This document shows positions 62,639 to 64,000 of a DNA stretch of 64,000 nt, piece by piece; within the stretch, counting starts at the first letter, position 1, and every line of letters starts with the position of its first letter. Made by a program: the position numbers and the translations under genes. Under the pieces are notes generated by a model. That model was not told the DNA's origin. It was given only the letters and a program-made list of their open reading frames with translations, and searched no databases. The stretch spans positions 41,138 through 105,137 of the forward strand of contig JAURZN010000183.1 in the NCBI GenBank assembly GCA_030653355.1. Direction: 5' to 3'. Source of the stretch: Gallionella sp. Lineage in GTDB: Bacteria; Pseudomonadota; Gammaproteobacteria; Burkholderiales; Gallionellaceae.

Positions 62639-62796
62639 GCGTTTAAGTCGGCAGTCTGCCTTTAAGCTTGGTGCAAAACCAGGTCAAAGTGCTTGAAAAC
62701 ATGTAATTTGTGTCTTTGCTCCGAACAGTCGCCGAAGAATTTTCTGTTGCCTAATGTATGGGGGGCAGAACCGGTCAACCCAATCCCCAGCGCAGC
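62639..62796. other. Short gap before the Fic gene promoter
   Basis: No gene or RNA was recognised. The stretch links the hipA terminator to the 24-bp repeat array. Confidence 0.4.
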
Positions 62797-62892
62797 GCAA
62801 TAAACTTGCTATAGAGAAGCGGATTAAACGTGCTATTGAAAAGCAATATAGACGTGCTATAGTAATGCGCAATAAACTTGCCAAGGAATATT
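62797..62892 (+). promoter_or_regulatory. Four tandem 24-bp repeats forming the Fic-gene operator
   Basis: Units at 62797, 62821, 62845 and 62869 are each 24 bp and share AAAC(T/G)TGCTAT; the fourth ends directly before the ATG. Within them lie TTGAAA (62835-62840), a 16-bp spacer and TATAGT (62857-62862) with an extended TG, a good promoter. Repeats over -35, -10 and the ribosome site suggest autorepression. Confidence 0.68.
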
Positions 62893-64000
62893 ATGTCCAC
62901 CCCAAATGAAAAGCTGGCAGAGTCATTGAAACTCTTGAAAATCGAGCAAGATCGGGGGCTGCACGTATTTCAGAGTAAAGACTTCAGTCGTGTTCATCGT
63001 GATCGACTGGTTGCGGCAGGCTTCATGAAGGAAGTCATCAAGGGTTGGTATATCATTTCCAATCCGGCAGAGAAGACAGGGGAGTCGACGGCGTGGTATG
63101 CGTCTTTCCATGAATTCGTTACCGGATACTGCAATGTCCGGTTCGGCAACGACTGGTACCTGTCGCCCGAAGCCTCTCTACAAAGGCACGCCGGCAACAC
63201 AACAATCCCTCGTCAGCTGATGATCCACACCAAAACCGGATCGAACAACAATCTCACACTCAAATTCGAGACAGGTCTTTTTGATTACCGTTCAAAGGAC
63301 TTTGCCTCCGGGGCGGATATTGTCGTCAAGGACGGGATTCGTCTGCTCTCGTTACCGGCATCGCTGGTACGTGTGTCACCGACTTTCTTCGCGACGAACC
63401 CGATTGATGCGCAGATCGCGCTATCGCAGATCTCGGATGCATCCGAGATTCTGGTCAAGCTACTCGAAGGTGGCAATTCGGTCGTCGCCGGACGAATCGC
63501 CGGTGCGATGCGCGCAATGGGTCGCGCCAATGAGAGTGATCGTATCGTTCGAACCATGCGTGATGCGGGTTATGCGGTCACTGAGAGCGATCCCTTTCAA
63601 GTTCCACTTGTATCATTGCCGACCCTGGCGCGAGCGGAATCAGCGTGTGCGATTCGAATCAGGCTGATGTGGGAATCAATGCGGGAGGAGGTGATTAGCG
63701 CATTCCCGCCGGCACCGGGAGTGCCGGATGATGTCGAGTCCTACATCGCGGACGTTGATGACCGGCATGTCGAAGATGCCTATCATTCGTTGTCAATCGA
63801 GGGCTATCGTGTGACGGAAGTGCTGATTGCCAAGATTGCATCCGGCAAATGGAATCCTGAAGAAAATAGCGACGACAAGAATGACCGCAACGCGCTGGCA
63901 GCCAAAGGCTACCATCAGGCATTTGTTGAGGTGCGCAAGAGTTTGTCGAGTATTCTGGAACGGAGTGAGCCTGGCGAGGTGATTCGGCGCGACCATCATG
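62893..64000 (+). CDS. Fic-family protein with N-terminal AbiEi-like domain (cut by window end)
   Basis: The ATG at 62893 (AAGGA upstream) opens a frame that runs to the end of the window with no stop. The N-terminal half (GLHVFQSKDFSRVHRDRLVA, GWYIISNPAEK, TIPRQLMIHTKTGSNN) resembles AbiEi-type winged-helix antitoxin domains. The distal half has DAYHSLSIEGYRV, matching the Fic inhibitory helix (S/T)xxxE(G/N), followed by a Fic-type helix. The catalytic HPFxxGN motif would lie past the edge. Confidence 0.75.
   Translation, partial: MSTPNEKLAESLKLLKIEQDRGLHVFQSKDFSRVHRDRLVAAGFMKEVIKGWYIISNPAEKTGESTAWYASFHEFVTGYCNVRFGNDWYLSPEASLQRHAGNTTIPRQLMIHTKTGSNNNLTLKFETGLFDYRSKDFASGADIVVKDGIRLLSLPASLVRVSPTFFATNPIDAQIALSQISDASEILVKLLEGGNSVVAGRIAGAMRAMGRANESDRIVRTMRDAGYAVTESDPFQVPLVSLPTLARAESACAIRIRLMWESMREEVISAFPPAPGVPDDVESYIADVDDRHVEDAYHSLSIEGYRVTEVLIAKIASGKWNPEENSDDKNDRNALAAKGYHQAFVEVRKSLSSILERSEPGEVIRRDHH

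Noticed and set aside
1..64000. tRNA, rRNA or clear attachment site
   Set aside because: No cloverleaf or rRNA segment was recognised by eye, and the element's ends could not be paired; a tRNA scan and comparison to relatives would be needed.

Overview
The window reads as the accessory genome of a Gram-negative proteobacterium, most likely a betaproteobacterium of moderate GC. This is inferred from the C-P lyase gene set, the F-type/MobH conjugation genes and the PRTRC cassette; no rRNA or tRNA gene fixes the taxon. Most of the window looks like an integrative conjugative element or a large integrated plasmid carrying phosphonate-use genes as cargo, flanked by defence and toxin-antitoxin genes.

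Layout. 1-7958 (minus strand): a phosphorothioation-type defence operon in the order SspB-like (DUF4007), SspC-like ATPase, SspD-like (DndC/PAPS-reductase fold), a 40-codon ORF, a protein with two GHKL ATPase domains, and a receiver-like protein cut by the window edge. 8495-12665 (minus): a decayed MobH relaxase fragment, a WGR-domain gene, a large tyrosine integrase, a small membrane protein, an 88-residue protein and a ParM-like actin, all apparently read from a promoter inside a 54-bp perfect palindrome. 12726-15144 (plus): an unrecognised element protein and a UvrD-type helicase. 15535-27479 (plus): phnF-D-C-E-E-G-H-I-J-K-L-M-N-P plus an EamA transporter, a full C-P lyase pathway. 27864-28369: a RelE/ParE-type toxin and its antitoxin. 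28472-36553 (minus): conjugation genes traF(trhF)-traI(MobH)-traW-traU-trbC-traN (traN split in two), read from a second palindrome-promoter matching the first.

36747-60473 (plus): a maintenance and recombination region: RecE, RecT, SSB, primase/toprim, a giant methylase-helicase interrupted by a group II intron, RadC, ArdC, ParB and the PRTRC cassette (ubiquitin-like protein, E2-like, JAMM peptidase and E1/ThiF-like proteins). Nearly every gene or gene pair here has a leader of the same design: an early hairpin that overlaps, and would exclude, a later hairpin usually followed by a T-tract, then a strong ribosome site. Three transcription units end in intrinsic terminators, and each begins with a copy of a second repeated, hairpin-bearing element. 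60736-64000 (plus): hipBA and a Fic-family gene with a 24-bp tandem-repeat operator.

How it fits together: the same palindrome sits on the leftward promoters of the integrase/parM operon and of the transfer operon, so one regulator could couple excision to conjugation. The leader family suggests attenuation or antitermination control of the maintenance genes. The features that best merit follow-up are the shared palindromes, the alternative-hairpin leader family, the paired 25-residue microproteins, the PRTRC ubiquitin-like set and the Ssp operon with its kinase-like partner.
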